From an uncultured Methylotenera sp. (GTDB lineage: Bacteria > Pseudomonadota > Gammaproteobacteria > Burkholderiales > Methylophilaceae): DNA of 64,000 bases. Each line of letters opens with the position of its first letter. Position 1 is the first letter of the stretch. The translations under genes and the position numbers were made by a program. The DNA lies in NCBI RefSeq assembly GCF_946479685.1, contig NZ_CAMLGS010000003.1, forward strand, positions 29,045 to 93,044, written 5' to 3'. The notes under the pieces are model-generated. The model made no database searches, had not been told where the DNA came from, and saw only the letters and a list, made by a program, of their open reading frames with translations. Of this stretch, positions 30,182 to 38,950 are shown piece after piece.

Positions 30182-30246
30182 ATTTTGTATATCCGTTGGT
30201 TAAAGCTAATCTTATTCAGTCCGCCACATTATAGCGTTCAGGCAAT

Positions 30247-30274
30247 AAAAAACCCGCCGTGAAGCGGGTTTTTT
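30247..30274 (-). terminator. Rho-independent terminator of gnd
   Basis: AAACCCGC and GCGGGTTT arms around a short loop, flanked by A-run (30247-30252) and T-run (30269-30274). On the minus strand this gives a GC stem followed by T residues 16 bp after the gnd stop, a standard intrinsic terminator. It also insulates dedA, which begins 66 bp farther on. Confidence 0.92.
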
Positions 30275-30289
30275 ATTAGTAACAGCTAA

Positions 30290-31801
30290 TTACACTTCTA
30301 ACTGTGGACGACCAGCTTCTGGCCAATCCAAGTGGAAGAATTCGCCACGTGGCTGATCTTTACGCTCATAAGTATGTGCGCCGAAGTAGTCACGTTGACC
30401 TTGTAACAAGTTTGCTGGCAAGTCTGCACTGCGGTAGCCATCGTAGTAAGCCATTGCAGAAGCAAAACCTTGTGCTGGAATGCCGTTAGTCACTGCCAAG
30501 GCAATCACTTTACGCCAGCCTGCTTGACCTTCGTTCATCGCATTGGTGAAGTATGGGTCTAACATCAAGTTTTTCAGACGTGAGTTCAATGCATAAGCAT
30601 CAGTGATTTTTTGCAAGAAACGTGCACGAATGATACAACCACCGCGCCAGATTTGTGCGATCTCACCGAAGTTCAATTTCCAGTTGTAAGCCACTTGTGC
30701 TTTGTCGATCAATTGGAAGCCTTGTGCGTATGCGCAGATTTTTGAGCAATACAAAGCGTTTTTAATCGCTTCGATGATTGCTTTCTTGTCTGACTCAACT
30801 TTAATTGCTGGGCCTTTCAAGATTTTGCTTGCTTCAACACGCTCTTCTTTTAAGCTTGAAAGTGCACGTGCGTACACTGCAGCTGCAATCGCGTTAGCTG
30901 GTGCGCCAAGCTCTAAAGCGTTAGCAGCAGTCCATTGACCTGTACCTTTTTGACCAGCAGTATCCAGGATTTGATCAACCAAGAAACCTTTACCCATTGG
31001 GTCTTTTTGTTGCAAGATATCAGCAGTAATTTCAATCAAGAAGCTTGATAGTTCACCTTTGTTCCACTCTGCAAATACTTTACCGATTTCGTCCGCTTGC
31101 ATACCAAGCAGGTTCTTCATCAACCAGTAAGCTTCACAGATCAATTGCATATCGATGTATTCGATACCGTTGTGCACCATTTTTACGTAGTGACCAGCAC
31201 CGTCTGGACCGATGTATTCAGCACATGAGAAGCCGCCTTCTACTGGCTTACCTGGTTTGCCGCCTTCTAATGGCTCACCAGTCACTGGATCAACCTTAGC
31301 TGCGATATCACGCCAGATTGGCTCTAAGCTAGCCCAAGCTTTACGTGTACCTGATGGCATCAATGATGGACCGAAACGTGCGCCAGTCTCACCGCCTGAA
31401 ACGCCAGAACCGATGAAATCGATACCTTTAGCCGCTAATTCTTTTTCGCGACGGATAGTATCTGTCCACAATGCGTTACCACCATCAATGATGATGTCGC
31501 CTTGCTCTAAGAACGGTAATAGTGCGTTGATAGTTACATCAGTTGCGCTACCAGCTTTAACTAGCAAGATGATTTTACGTGGGCGTTTGATGCTTAAAAC
31601 AAAAGAAGCCAAGTCAGCATGACCAACAACGTTGGCATGTGAAGGTTCGTTTTTTTTGCAATCTTCAATGAAATTCACCATTTTTTTTGGGTCACGGTTA
31701 TAAACCGCAATGGTGTAGCCATGATCGGCAATATTTAGAGCCAGGTTCTGGCCCATAACAGCTAGGCCAACTAGGCCAATATCAGCATTCTTCGTAGTCA
31801 T
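30290..31801 (-). CDS. gnd: 6-phosphogluconate dehydrogenase, decarboxylating
   Basis: A 503-residue enzyme that converts 6-phosphogluconate to ribulose 5-phosphate and CO2 with NAD(P)H. The coenzyme site is [43 protein letters not shown] and the catalytic Lys-containing [11 protein letters not shown] follow. The C-terminal domain is of the long, dimeric type. In ribulose-monophosphate-cycle methylotrophs this enzyme drives the cyclic oxidation of formaldehyde (established for the group), so it should be highly expressed. No zwf or pgl lies next to it. It has its own promoter and terminator. Confidence 0.97.
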   Translation of the reverse strand: MTTKNADIGLVGLAVMGQNLALNIADHGYTIAVYNRDPKKMVNFIEDCKKNEPSHANVVGHADLASFVLSIKRPRKIILLVKAGSATDVTINALLPFLEQGDIIIDGGNALWTDTIRREKELAAKGIDFIGSGVSGGETGARFGPSLMPSGTRKAWASLEPIWRDIAAKVDPVTGEPLEGGKPGKPVEGGFSCAEYIGPDGAGHYVKMVHNGIEYIDMQLICEAYWLMKNLLGMQADEIGKVFAEWNKGELSSFLIEITADILQQKDPMGKGFLVDQILDTAGQKGTGQWTAANALELGAPANAIAAAVYARALSSLKEERVEASKILKGPAIKVESDKKAIIEAIKNALYCSKICAYAQGFQLIDKAQVAYNWKLNFGEIAQIWRGGCIIRARFLQKITDAYALNSRLKNLMLDPYFTNAMNEGQAGWRKVIALAVTNGIPAQGFASAMAYYDGYRSADLPANLLQGQRDYFGAHTYERKDQPRGEFFHLDWPEAGRPQLEV

Positions 31802-31851
31802 TTATCTTCTCTTTTGGAGTTGTTTAATGGAAAGGTTTTTTGGTAGGCAAG

Positions 31852-31880
31852 ATTATAGAACTTTTTTCTTAATTCATTAA
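31852..31880 (-). promoter_or_regulatory. Probable sigma-70 promoter of gnd
   Basis: On the minus strand TTAATG (31880-31875), a 17-base spacer, then TATAAT (31857-31852), a perfect -10. Transcription would start near 31845, giving a leader of about 45 bases. Upstream an inverted repeat ATGAC-N7-GTCAT (31919-31935) could bind a regulator. Confidence 0.6.
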
Positions 31881-31944
31881 CTGAAAATTGACATAGATCA
31901 GAGAATTATTTTCGATTTATGACAATATCCGTCATAAAGACCTG

Positions 31945-32083
31945 AAGCCACCTATAAAGTTTGGTTTTATAGCCAAAATAAAGTCAGCGCCGCACGGATA
32001 AACCCCGGCGGTGATTGAGATGTAGACGCTGTGAATACAGCATTGAGAGGATAGATGCTACGTTATTTTTTAACGACGTAGCA
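31945..32083. other. Hairpin-rich intergenic element of unknown type
   Basis: In 140 bases between gnd and the zinc-ribbon gene there are four stems. They are CTATAAA/TTTATAG (31952-31958 with 31966-31972), CGCCG/CGGCG (about 31988-32010), GCTGT-GAAT-ACAGC (32028-32041 region), and GCTACGT/ACGTAGC (about 32058-32082). No open reading frame fits. It lies upstream of the gnd promoter, so it is not part of that leader. It could be a small RNA or the 3' region of the zinc-ribbon transcript. No T-run follows the last stem on either strand. I could not match it to a known riboswitch. Confidence 0.45.
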
Positions 32084-32096
32084 ATAAAAATGTGAC

Positions 32097-32315
32097 TTAA
32101 TAATCGCTGCTTCTGCCAGTGGAATAGCCGGCCGGCACATCATGCTGCCATGCGCCGCAATCAGCACAGCAATGATCGTGCATACTGGGGCTTAACACCA
32201 GATGTATGCTGTTACACACCTTACAGTGGGGGACGTTTTCTGCGGCCACCTTATGATGCAAGTAATGATGCTGAGTCGCTACTTTACTGCTACCTAATCC
32301 GTACTTATTATCCAT
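32097..32315 (-). CDS. Small zinc-ribbon-like protein
   Basis: A 72-residue protein that I do not recognise. The N-terminal half is His-rich (TQHHYLHHKVAAE). The second half has two Cys pairs, HCKVCNSIH and CCADCGAWQ, spaced like a treble-clef or zinc-ribbon metal site. The ATG at 32315 has GGAG six bases upstream; another ATG four codons earlier (32327) has no ribosome site. It has no obvious partner; the structured element lies directly downstream and the next gene is a GGDEF-EAL protein on the same strand. Confidence 0.6.
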   Translation of the reverse strand: MDNKYGLGSSKVATQHHYLHHKVAAENVPHCKVCNSIHLVLSPSMHDHCCADCGAWQHDVPAGYSTGRSSDY

Positions 32316-32464
32316 GGCAAACTCCATGTTCAGATTTCAGTTCACGGTAATAAAGTTACGCTTCTTTTATCATTGCCGCAAGTCATTTAACACTAGATGA
32401 TTAAGCCATCATACCAGCGCTAGCTAAGTGCAAGACGCACTTAAGCTGCCAACCACGCTACCGA

Positions 32465-35269
32465 CTAAACCAGCCCTAGCGTCCAGCCCGGGGCCTGCTG
32501 ATAAGACTCCACCCACTGCTGCACTTCATCTGCGCGCATCGGGCGCGCCACGCCATAACCCTGCACCACAGAACAACCCATACGCAACAGCCACAAGCCC
32601 TGCTCGGAGTTTTCCACACCTTCGGCCACCACTTTACGCTTAAAGTCACGGCTCAAGCTAATCACGCCTGCCACCACGGCCAAGTCATCCACGTCTTGCA
32701 GCATATCGCGCACAAACGATTGGTCAATCTTAATGGTTTCTACCGGCAGTCGGCGCAGATAAGTCAGTGAAGAGTAGCCCACACCGAAGTCATCCAACGC
32801 AAAACTGATGCCTAACTGTTTGCAAGTGTTAATGGTATTAGCGACACCAGATACATCCTCAATCGCGGCAGTTTCGGTAATTTCCAGCTCAATTTTATGC
32901 GGGGCGATCTCCGGGAACTCTGCCAGCAACAAGATGAGGCGCTCGGTAAAGTTAGATTGCACGATATGCCGTGCCGCAATGTTCACACTGACCTGGAAAT
33001 CCAACCCAGCAGCCTGCCACACGCGGATTTGCCCTAAAGCCTCGCGAATCACCCACTCACCCAATGAAATAGATAAGTCAGTATTTTCTACAATAGGCAG
33101 GAAAGTTGCAGGTGAACGCAAACCTAACTCTGGATGCTCCCAACGAATCAAAGCTTCCATGCCCACCACTTTACCTTGGCGCAAATCAACCTTAGGCTGG
33201 TAGAACAGGCGGAACTCTTGATTAGCCAACGCTGCCTCTACGCGCTCGCGATCTTGACGCAAACCTCGGAATTGGCGGTCATGGTGCGAATCAAACTGCT
33301 GAACACGGCTGCCGCCATTCAGCTTAGCCTGATACATGGCGTGGTCAGCGTGTCTGAGCAAGGTATCCGGCTCGCAACCATCATCAGGGAATATGGTATA
33401 GCCTATGCTAGAGGATACCGTCACCGATTTGTCGCCTATGCTATATGGCGTTTTAATCACGCTCAGCAAGCGCTCTAGTGTCTGCACGCATTCATCTACA
33501 TTTTGCAGGCCACATAACAGCACCGCAAACTCGTCACCGCCCAAACGTGCAACCGTATCGCTATCACGTAAACAGGCACTCATGCGTACCGCCAGCTGTA
33601 CCAACAAATAGTCGCCGGCTTCGTGCCCCAGAGTATCGTTGACCGGTTTAAATCCATCCAAATCCAGACAGCAAACTGCCAATAGTTCGCCTGAGCGCTC
33701 CGCTCGCGCCAATGCTTGCTGCAAGCGATCCGACAGTAAAGCGCGGTTAGGTAATTGCGTGAGCGGGTCATGGTAAGCCATGCGCTCCAGGTTCTGCTGC
33801 TGCTCTTTGGCCTGAGTAATATCCGAGAACAAGCCAACAAAGTTGCGAATCTGATTCGCTTCATCGCGCACGCAAAATATATCGAGCCATGTAGCGTACA
33901 CGTCACCGTTTTTACGGCGGCACCAGGTTTCACCGCGCCACTCGCTGTTACTTTCTGCCTGTAGCCACAGCATATCCAGCATGCTGTCGTCATAAGTAAC
34001 GAAACCCAACGCTTGTGGCGCGTAGCCTATCGCATCATCACGTGAATAGCCGGTAATTTGGGTAAAGGCATAGTTGACCTCCACAATATTGGCATCGGCA
34101 TCGGTAATAAAAATACCGTCATGCGCATGGTCAAACACACTGGCAGACAAGCGCATACGCTCCGCATTCTGACGCAAGGTATCGATAGACTCACGCAGCT
34201 TTTGGCGCATCTCCAGCACGCTCGCCATTAGGGTATCGGGCTTGGCATCCAGGCCGTCCTGCGCTAAATCACCCGCTGCAATACGTTTTACCACATCAAT
34301 CGCTAATGCAGGGTCCCCGCCGATAGGGTTCAGAATCAAGCGCCGTAATTGCCACAGGATAATCACTATCAATAAAGTGCCGAGCAAGATGCCGGCAAAC
34401 ACGACAAACCATGCATTAGCCAAGCTCACTGCACGCGCTTCACCAAGCGGGTAGGCCACGATTACATTAAAGCCCCATGTGGGCACGCGCTCAGTGACAA
34501 ACTCCCAGTTATCTGGCCTGGTCTCCAGCAAGTTCGTGGCTTTAGCCGCGGTGACATGTGAGGAAAGGAAGCGAATGTTATTGGTTTCATCCAAGATCAT
34601 GGCAAAACCGGTGGTGAGTTGGCGCATGTTTTGTACGGTGTCGCGCAGCACTTTAATGTCAACTTTATAGCCGATATAGTAAGCACCAATCACCTGCCCA
34701 CTGGCATCAACCAATGGGTCGTAGCGAGTGATGTAAGGCTGACCCAGAATATCCACTACACCGCTATATGCTTTGCCCGCCAGCAGAGAGCGAATCACCT
34801 TGCCTTTGGGGTTAAGCAAGGTGCCGACAGCGCGGCTACCATTATCGTGCTTGACGTTAGTGGCAACGCGCACGAAGCTGTCGCCAGAGCGGACAAACAT
34901 GGTGGCAGTACCACCAAACAAGTCACTGACACCATCCACCAGATCAAAATACCCGGTGATTTCGGTACTGCCCATTTTGAGGTTAGGTAAAGATTGGGCT
35001 TGCAGTTGCACGCTGCCATCTACGCTAACCTCACCCAGCTCCTGGCTGCGTTGCTTGAGTAAGCGCATGGCGGCATTTGCCTGCTCACTGACCAGCTCCT
35101 CGGTAACATCCAGCAGACGGACTAAGGTATGCGCCTGCTCGGTGGCACCAGCATGAATATGCGCCAGCTGTTGCGAAGCCTGCTGCCCTGTCAGTACAAA
35201 AGGCGCCACCGCCAGCAGCACCAGCACGGGCAGTAGGAAACGCCAAATTGTGGAAATCTTCTTTTGCAT
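32465..35269 (-). CDS. Cache-PAS-GGDEF-EAL membrane protein (c-di-GMP turnover)
   Basis: A 934-residue membrane sensor. Membrane helix at about 10-30; a periplasmic single-Cache domain (about 40-270, with GAYYIGYKVD); second helix about 278-302; a HAMP-like linker; PAS (about 365-480); GGDEF (about 490-655) with ARLGGDEFAVLL and an upstream RxxD inhibitory site (RDSD); EAL (about 665-920) with MEALIRWEHPE, LDDFGVGYSS, IKIDQSFV and VAEGVENSEQ, all catalytic positions kept. Both synthesis and hydrolysis of c-di-GMP are possible. The external ligand is unknown, probably a small organic acid or amine by family analogy. It is a single gene. Confidence 0.93.
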   Translation of the reverse strand: MQKKISTIWRFLLPVLVLLAVAPFVLTGQQASQQLAHIHAGATEQAHTLVRLLDVTEELVSEQANAAMRLLKQRSQELGEVSVDGSVQLQAQSLPNLKMGSTEITGYFDLVDGVSDLFGGTATMFVRSGDSFVRVATNVKHDNGSRAVGTLLNPKGKVIRSLLAGKAYSGVVDILGQPYITRYDPLVDASGQVIGAYYIGYKVDIKVLRDTVQNMRQLTTGFAMILDETNNIRFLSSHVTAAKATNLLETRPDNWEFVTERVPTWGFNVIVAYPLGEARAVSLANAWFVVFAGILLGTLLIVIILWQLRRLILNPIGGDPALAIDVVKRIAAGDLAQDGLDAKPDTLMASVLEMRQKLRESIDTLRQNAERMRLSASVFDHAHDGIFITDADANIVEVNYAFTQITGYSRDDAIGYAPQALGFVTYDDSMLDMLWLQAESNSEWRGETWCRRKNGDVYATWLDIFCVRDEANQIRNFVGLFSDITQAKEQQQNLERMAYHDPLTQLPNRALLSDRLQQALARAERSGELLAVCCLDLDGFKPVNDTLGHEAGDYLLVQLAVRMSACLRDSDTVARLGGDEFAVLLCGLQNVDECVQTLERLLSVIKTPYSIGDKSVTVSSSIGYTIFPDDGCEPDTLLRHADHAMYQAKLNGGSRVQQFDSHHDRQFRGLRQDRERVEAALANQEFRLFYQPKVDLRQGKVVGMEALIRWEHPELGLRSPATFLPIVENTDLSISLGEWVIREALGQIRVWQAAGLDFQVSVNIAARHIVQSNFTERLILLLAEFPEIAPHKIELEITETAAIEDVSGVANTINTCKQLGISFALDDFGVGYSSLTYLRRLPVETIKIDQSFVRDMLQDVDDLAVVAGVISLSRDFKRKVVAEGVENSEQGLWLLRMGCSVVQGYGVARPMRADEVQQWVESYQQAPGWTLGLV

Positions 35270-35380
35270 AAAGGACTAGAAGCCTAGGTTGAAATTATCC
35301 TATCATAATTTAATGGGGTTGCAGGCTGCTATTAGACTGAATCACCAATAAAATTAAGGTTGCCAGCTACAAAACAATTA

Positions 35381-35416
35381 AAAAAACATCGTCATAGTTG
35401 ATGCTGACGATGTTTT
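35381..35416 (-). terminator. Rho-independent terminator of the lipoprotein gene
   Basis: A perfect 12-bp stem AAAACATCGTCA (35383-35394) / TGACGATGTTTT (35405-35416) 11 bp after the lipoprotein stop. On the minus strand it runs into seven or more T (A-run around 35380-35386). Confidence 0.85.
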
Positions 35417-35426
35417 CTTGGACATA

Positions 35427-35789
35427 CTATTTTTTCAACTGCGGCTTGCAATTAACGTAAGCTATTTTTTCGCCATCATTGAGCGTGGTGGCGTCATTAT
35501 TGATGGTCAAGGTAATCACGCCACTGGCATAACGGTTACTGTCGGTACTTGATTTGGGTAAATTGACTTCATGATCGGGGTAGATAAGCCAGGCATCGTT
35601 GCCATTATTCAGCATGCGCACGTAAAAGTGTTTGTTACTGTCGCATACGTATTCGGTCGCATCTTTCGGCGTACCGGGTAAGGCCGTGCTTTTAGTGCCA
35701 AAAGGATTGCTCAAACCGATAGAGCTACAGGCGGGAATCAACACCACCAACAAACATGCGAGAGCGAACTGTTGTAATTTAATCATCAT
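35427..35789 (-). CDS. MliC-like lipoprotein (putative C-type lysozyme inhibitor)
   Basis: A 120-residue protein with a lipoprotein signal peptide (lipobox region LIPACSS, Cys about 21) and a small beta-barrel domain with YVCDSNKHFYVRML, YASGVITLTINND and a terminal VNCKPQ. This matches the MliC/PliC pattern: two Cys that form a disulfide, and the Ser-Gly-Tyr type insertion loop near RYASG. Such lipoproteins in the outer membrane block host C-type lysozyme; in a free-living bacterium the benefit may be against protists or other lysozyme sources. It has its own terminator. Confidence 0.8.
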   Translation of the reverse strand: MMIKLQQFALACLLVVLIPACSSIGLSNPFGTKSTALPGTPKDATEYVCDSNKHFYVRMLNNGNDAWLIYPDHEVNLPKSSTDSNRYASGVITLTINNDATTLNDGEKIAYVNCKPQLKK

Positions 35790-35877
35790 TTTAAAACCTA
35801 AATTATGCGAACAAATCGCTTAAACCCGGTTATGTTAAGCCAGAACTCAAGTTAAGCAATCCGTAATATACAACAAA

Positions 35878-36849
35878 TTAGCGATAGCCCGCGCGACTTA
35901 ATCTATCCAGCACCGCCATCCACATGGGTAGATTAGGTGGTAGCTCTACCAGCAAGCGGTCTACCTTCATCGCATCTAAGTGATGCAAGGTGCTATACAG
36001 CAACTCTGCGACTTTCTCCGGTGAGTTTGCTAACTGCACATGAGGACAGCTAGGCAGCTCGCCATCGCCTATCAGCATCGCAGCACTGGATAAACCGGCC
36101 AGCTTCAGCAACTCACACTCTTGCAGCAATTCGACCCTATCTTTAAACAACAGTAACGGCGTACGTGGCGAGTAATGCAAAGCATGCTGGCCTGGGACTT
36201 TAGGCAGTGGCGCATCCGTATTTACCACTGCCGGTGCAGGCTGGTGAGCGGCACGTGTGGCAACATCCGCAATCGCCTGCTCACTAATCATGCCCGGGCG
36301 CAGTAATTGCCATTGGCCATCGCTGGTAACACTCACGATGGTGGACTCTATGCCGACCTGACAGGCACCACCATCCAACACCGGGATAGCCTCACCTAAA
36401 CCAGCCTCGACATGGGCGGCGGTAGTCGGGCTCAACTGGGTAAATAAATTGGCTGAAGGTGCCGCCACACTCAAGCCGCCTTGGGTCAGCAAGGCCAGCG
36501 CCACCGGATGGTTAGGTACGCGCAGCGCCACCGTAGGCTCATCTCCACGCACTACGCGTGACACATGGGGTTGCGCCGGTAGCACTAAAGTAAGTGGGCC
36601 CGGCCAAAATGCAGTTGCCAAGGCACGTGCCACTTCAGGAAAAGAGGTAGCCCAATCCGATACCTGGCTCATGGCGCCAATATGCACGATTAAAGGGTGG
36701 TCTGCAGGGCGTTGTTTAATCGCGAAAATTTGCTTGAGCGCGCTATCATTAGTCGCGTCTGCGGCCAAGCCATAGACGGTTTCGGTGGGAATCGCAACGA
36801 CCCCGCCTTGTTTAAGCTTGGCAATTGCCTGTTCTAAACTAACGCGCAT
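35878..36849 (-). CDS. tsaC: L-threonylcarbamoyladenylate synthase (Sua5 type)
   Basis: A 323-residue Sua5/YciO/YrdC protein, which makes threonylcarbamoyl-AMP for t6A37 modification of ANN-decoding tRNAs. The YrdC domain (1-200) has GGVVAIPTETVYGLAADA, the KQRP motif (IKQRPADHPLIVH), SAPSANLF and GIESTIVSV. The long form adds a C-terminal Sua5 domain (about 230-320). The ATG at 36849 is preferred; a TTG four codons upstream also opens the frame. It stands opposite the cupin gene. Confidence 0.94.
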   Translation of the reverse strand: MRVSLEQAIAKLKQGGVVAIPTETVYGLAADATNDSALKQIFAIKQRPADHPLIVHIGAMSQVSDWATSFPEVARALATAFWPGPLTLVLPAQPHVSRVVRGDEPTVALRVPNHPVALALLTQGGLSVAAPSANLFTQLSPTTAAHVEAGLGEAIPVLDGGACQVGIESTIVSVTSDGQWQLLRPGMISEQAIADVATRAAHQPAPAVVNTDAPLPKVPGQHALHYSPRTPLLLFKDRVELLQECELLKLAGLSSAAMLIGDGELPSCPHVQLANSPEKVAELLYSTLHHLDAMKVDRLLVELPPNLPMWMAVLDRLSRAGYR

Positions 36850-36967
36850 AATATTGAACAATAACTAAAAAGTGCATTTTACTACTTTACGCGCATCAGT
36901 ACCTAAATTAGAACATTTCAGCTTTATGGCCTGATGGGATAAAATGGATTTTTTAAAAGGAATACTC

Positions 36968-37294
36968 ATGACCCAAATCACCGTTGAAAAGAACCCTAGC
37001 CAACAACGTTTAGATGCGTTGAACGTAAGCAAATGGCCAACATGGGAGAAAGAAGTTTCCGTGTTCCCGTGGACATTTCCTGAACAGGAAATTGCATACA
37101 TTCTAGAGGGTGAATGTGTGATTACGCCAACAGGTGGCACACCAGTGACTTTTGGCAAAGGTGATTTAGTGACTTTTCCAGCAGGCATGACCGCAAGCTG
37201 GGAAGTTAAAAAACCGCTGCATAAACACTACCAATTAGATGGCTCTAAACTCTGCCAAATCTATCGCCGTATCAAACTAGCCCTGAAACTGTAA
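36968..37294 (+). CDS. Small cupin-domain protein
   Basis: A 108-residue single cupin of the EutQ-like/DUF861 (cupin_3) type. Typical strands WTFPEQEIAYILEGECVI and FGKGDLVTFPAGMTASWEV are seen. The first metal-binding His pair of classical cupins is not obvious, as is common in this subgroup. Function unknown. The ATG at 36968 has AAAGGAATACTC just upstream, a good ribosome site, so the in-frame start eight codons earlier is less likely. Confidence 0.85.
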   Translation: MTQITVEKNPSQQRLDALNVSKWPTWEKEVSVFPWTFPEQEIAYILEGECVITPTGGTPVTFGKGDLVTFPAGMTASWEVKKPLHKHYQLDGSKLCQIYRRIKLALKL

Positions 37295-37308
37295 CCGCAG
37301 CGCAAATT

Positions 37309-37944
37309 TTACCCAGCTTTACGAAAAGTGAGATTGATACGACTTTCGCCTAAAGCTGGGTGCATGCCCGCCTTTAGCGGCAACACGCCATGATAGCGTA
37401 AACGCGCGGCACCACCCCACACCACCACATCGCCATGATAGAGCGGCAGGCTCAGTGCTTTGTCACTACGCTTTAATCCACCGAACTGAAACGTTGCCGT
37501 CAGCCCTAGCGATACCGACACGATAGGCTGGCTAAAATCTAGCTCATTCTTATCCTGATGCAGCCCCATACGCGCACCAACTTGGTAGCTATTGATTAAA
37601 CAGGCATCAGCAATAAAATCCGGATAGCCTGCCAGCGCAGCTGCCTGCTGCGATAATGCCGCAAAACTAGCCGGCATAGTTGGCCACGGCTGTTGCGTGA
37701 GCGGATCCACAGCATCGTAGCGATAGCCGTGACGGTCGGTCACCCAACCCAGCGTACCGCAGTTACTCATGGCCACCGACATGGCAAAGCCACTGGGCGT
37801 CATCATATGACGCAATGGCGCGGTGACAAGCACCCGCTCCACATCGGCCAGCAAGGCAGCTTCTTGCGGCAAAGCCAGCGCCCTGAACAAGCTCACGCCG
37901 TCTAGCGTGGTCTCGATTGGCATTAGATGACTGAATAAGTCCAA
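37309..37944 (-). CDS. alkB: Alkylated DNA repair dioxygenase AlkB
   Basis: A 211-residue 2-oxoglutarate/Fe(II) dioxygenase that oxidatively removes methyl groups from 1-methyladenine and 3-methylcytosine. The sequence follows E. coli AlkB closely: TPSGFAMSVAMSNCG, GYPDFIADACLIN, the iron site in LHQDKNELD (HxD), SLGLTATFQFGG, GDVVVWGG, and the terminal RINLTFRKAG (2OG-binding Arg). The start is TTG at 37944: the DLF at residues 2-4 aligns with the E. coli N-terminus, and GGAG lies eight bases upstream. It is divergent from the AlkA-like gene. Methylating by-products of one-carbon metabolism are a plausible selective reason. Confidence 0.95.
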   Translation of the reverse strand: MDLFSHLMPIETTLDGVSLFRALALPQEAALLADVERVLVTAPLRHMMTPSGFAMSVAMSNCGTLGWVTDRHGYRYDAVDPLTQQPWPTMPASFAALSQQAAALAGYPDFIADACLINSYQVGARMGLHQDKNELDFSQPIVSVSLGLTATFQFGGLKRSDKALSLPLYHGDVVVWGGAARLRYHGVLPLKAGMHPALGESRINLTFRKAG

Positions 37945-38030
37945 ACCAAACTCTCCATCACAACACTATGCTTTAGTTATTCAATTATTCTGGCAATTGC
38001 ACGTATTAACCAATCTTGGCTATAGATGCT

Positions 38031-38036
38031 TATAAT
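38031..38036 (+). promoter_or_regulatory. -10 box abutting the AlkA-like gene
   Basis: TATAAT, a perfect -10, ends six bases before the ATG at 38043, so the transcript may begin at the start codon. No good -35 is seen 16-18 bases upstream. Confidence 0.45.
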
Positions 38037-38042
38037 CAGGGT

Positions 38043-38651
38043 ATGAATAACCCATACCAAGCGGCCCAGGATTTTTTACGTACGATTGACGACGATTGGG
38101 CGCAATTGATAGACCTAGTAGGGACATGTAAGTTTACAACAAAAAGTGAGCGCGACCCTTACCAGGCCTTGGTACGCGCGGTGGCGTATCAGCAGCTCAG
38201 CACCAAGGCCGGCGACGCCACCCTCAAAAAACTGATCAATCACTACGGGCAATTCCCACTGCCGCCGCAACTGCTATCCACGCCATTTGACGAGCTGCGT
38301 GCAGTAGGCTTTTCTGGCAGAAAAGTAGAAACACTACACGGTATCGCCGACGCCGCTTTAACTGGGTTAATCCCCACACAAGCAGTGGCCGACAGCATGA
38401 GCAATGAAACCTTAATTGCTCAAATCACCACCATTAAAGGCATAGGCCAATGGACGGTGGAAATGATGCTGATGTTTACTTTGGCACGTATGGATATACT
38501 GCCCGCAGATGACTTTGGCATTGTAGAAGGCTACAAGCGGCTTAAAAAACTGGAAACTGCGCCTAAACGCAAACAAATGGCGGCAATTGGTCAGGCATGG
38601 AGCCCTCACCGCACGGTAGCAAGCTGGTATTTGTGGCAAGTGCCTAAGTAG
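38043..38651 (+). CDS. DNA-3-methyladenine glycosylase II (AlkA-like, HhH-GPD)
   Basis: A 202-residue HhH-GPD superfamily glycosylase that excises alkylated purines such as 3-methyladenine. LVRAVAYQQLSTKAG matches the AlkA/MAG core, and the helix-hairpin-helix plus catalytic Asp are in TIKGIGQWTVEMMLMF and RMDILPADDFGI. It lacks the AlkA N-terminal domain, like yeast Mag1. The ATG at 38043 is chosen because the -10-like TATAAT lies between it and the next in-frame ATG at 38016. It is paired with divergent alkB in a small alkylation-repair module. Confidence 0.9.
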   Translation: MNNPYQAAQDFLRTIDDDWAQLIDLVGTCKFTTKSERDPYQALVRAVAYQQLSTKAGDATLKKLINHYGQFPLPPQLLSTPFDELRAVGFSGRKVETLHGIADAALTGLIPTQAVADSMSNETLIAQITTIKGIGQWTVEMMLMFTLARMDILPADDFGIVEGYKRLKKLETAPKRKQMAAIGQAWSPHRTVASWYLWQVPK

Positions 38652-38937
38652 CAGTATTTAAGCGGCATTTCAGCAAATACGGCAATCCGAGCTGAGGGTA
38701 TAAAAATCTGGAAGTTAGTGCGCCTAATCTATATCGGCAGAATCACACTAGGTCAATGATGACTCATCGGCGTGCACCTTAAGGCTCACGCTTACTACCT
38801 TATTCACTGCACTAACCAGCATATTCTATCTGTTTCGCCATTTGCTTGATATGCTTTTTATATAAGAGAAACTCTCTCAATAAAGGATTAGTCGCCAATT
38901 AAGCGCCATTAGCGGTAAAGCTGCTGCTGTTTGCACT
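38652..38937. other. Intergenic region between the AlkA-like and MFS genes
   Basis: About 290 bp with no credible ORF. GTATTT/AAATAC arms (about 38655-38681) form a weak hairpin after the glycosylase stop without a T-run. The rest shows no recognised RNA element; the right end contains the -10 box of the MFS gene. Confidence 0.4.
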
Positions 38938-38943
38938 TATAAT
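38938..38943 (+). promoter_or_regulatory. -10 box abutting the MFS gene
   Basis: TATAAT ends seven bases before the ATG at 38951. The MFS gene has no Shine-Dalgarno sequence, so a leaderless transcript is possible. -35 not evident. Confidence 0.45.
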
Positions 38944-38950
38944 ATCGGCC

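Noticed and set aside
31981..32083. FMN riboswitch
   Set aside because: Only one block (CCGGCGGTGA) resembles the RFN element; the other conserved segments and the ring of five stems are missing, and no riboflavin gene follows on either strand.
32150..32350. Plus-strand ORF opposite the zinc-ribbon gene
   Set aside because: No ribosome site or recognisable motif, and it is antisense to a better-supported gene with paired cysteines.
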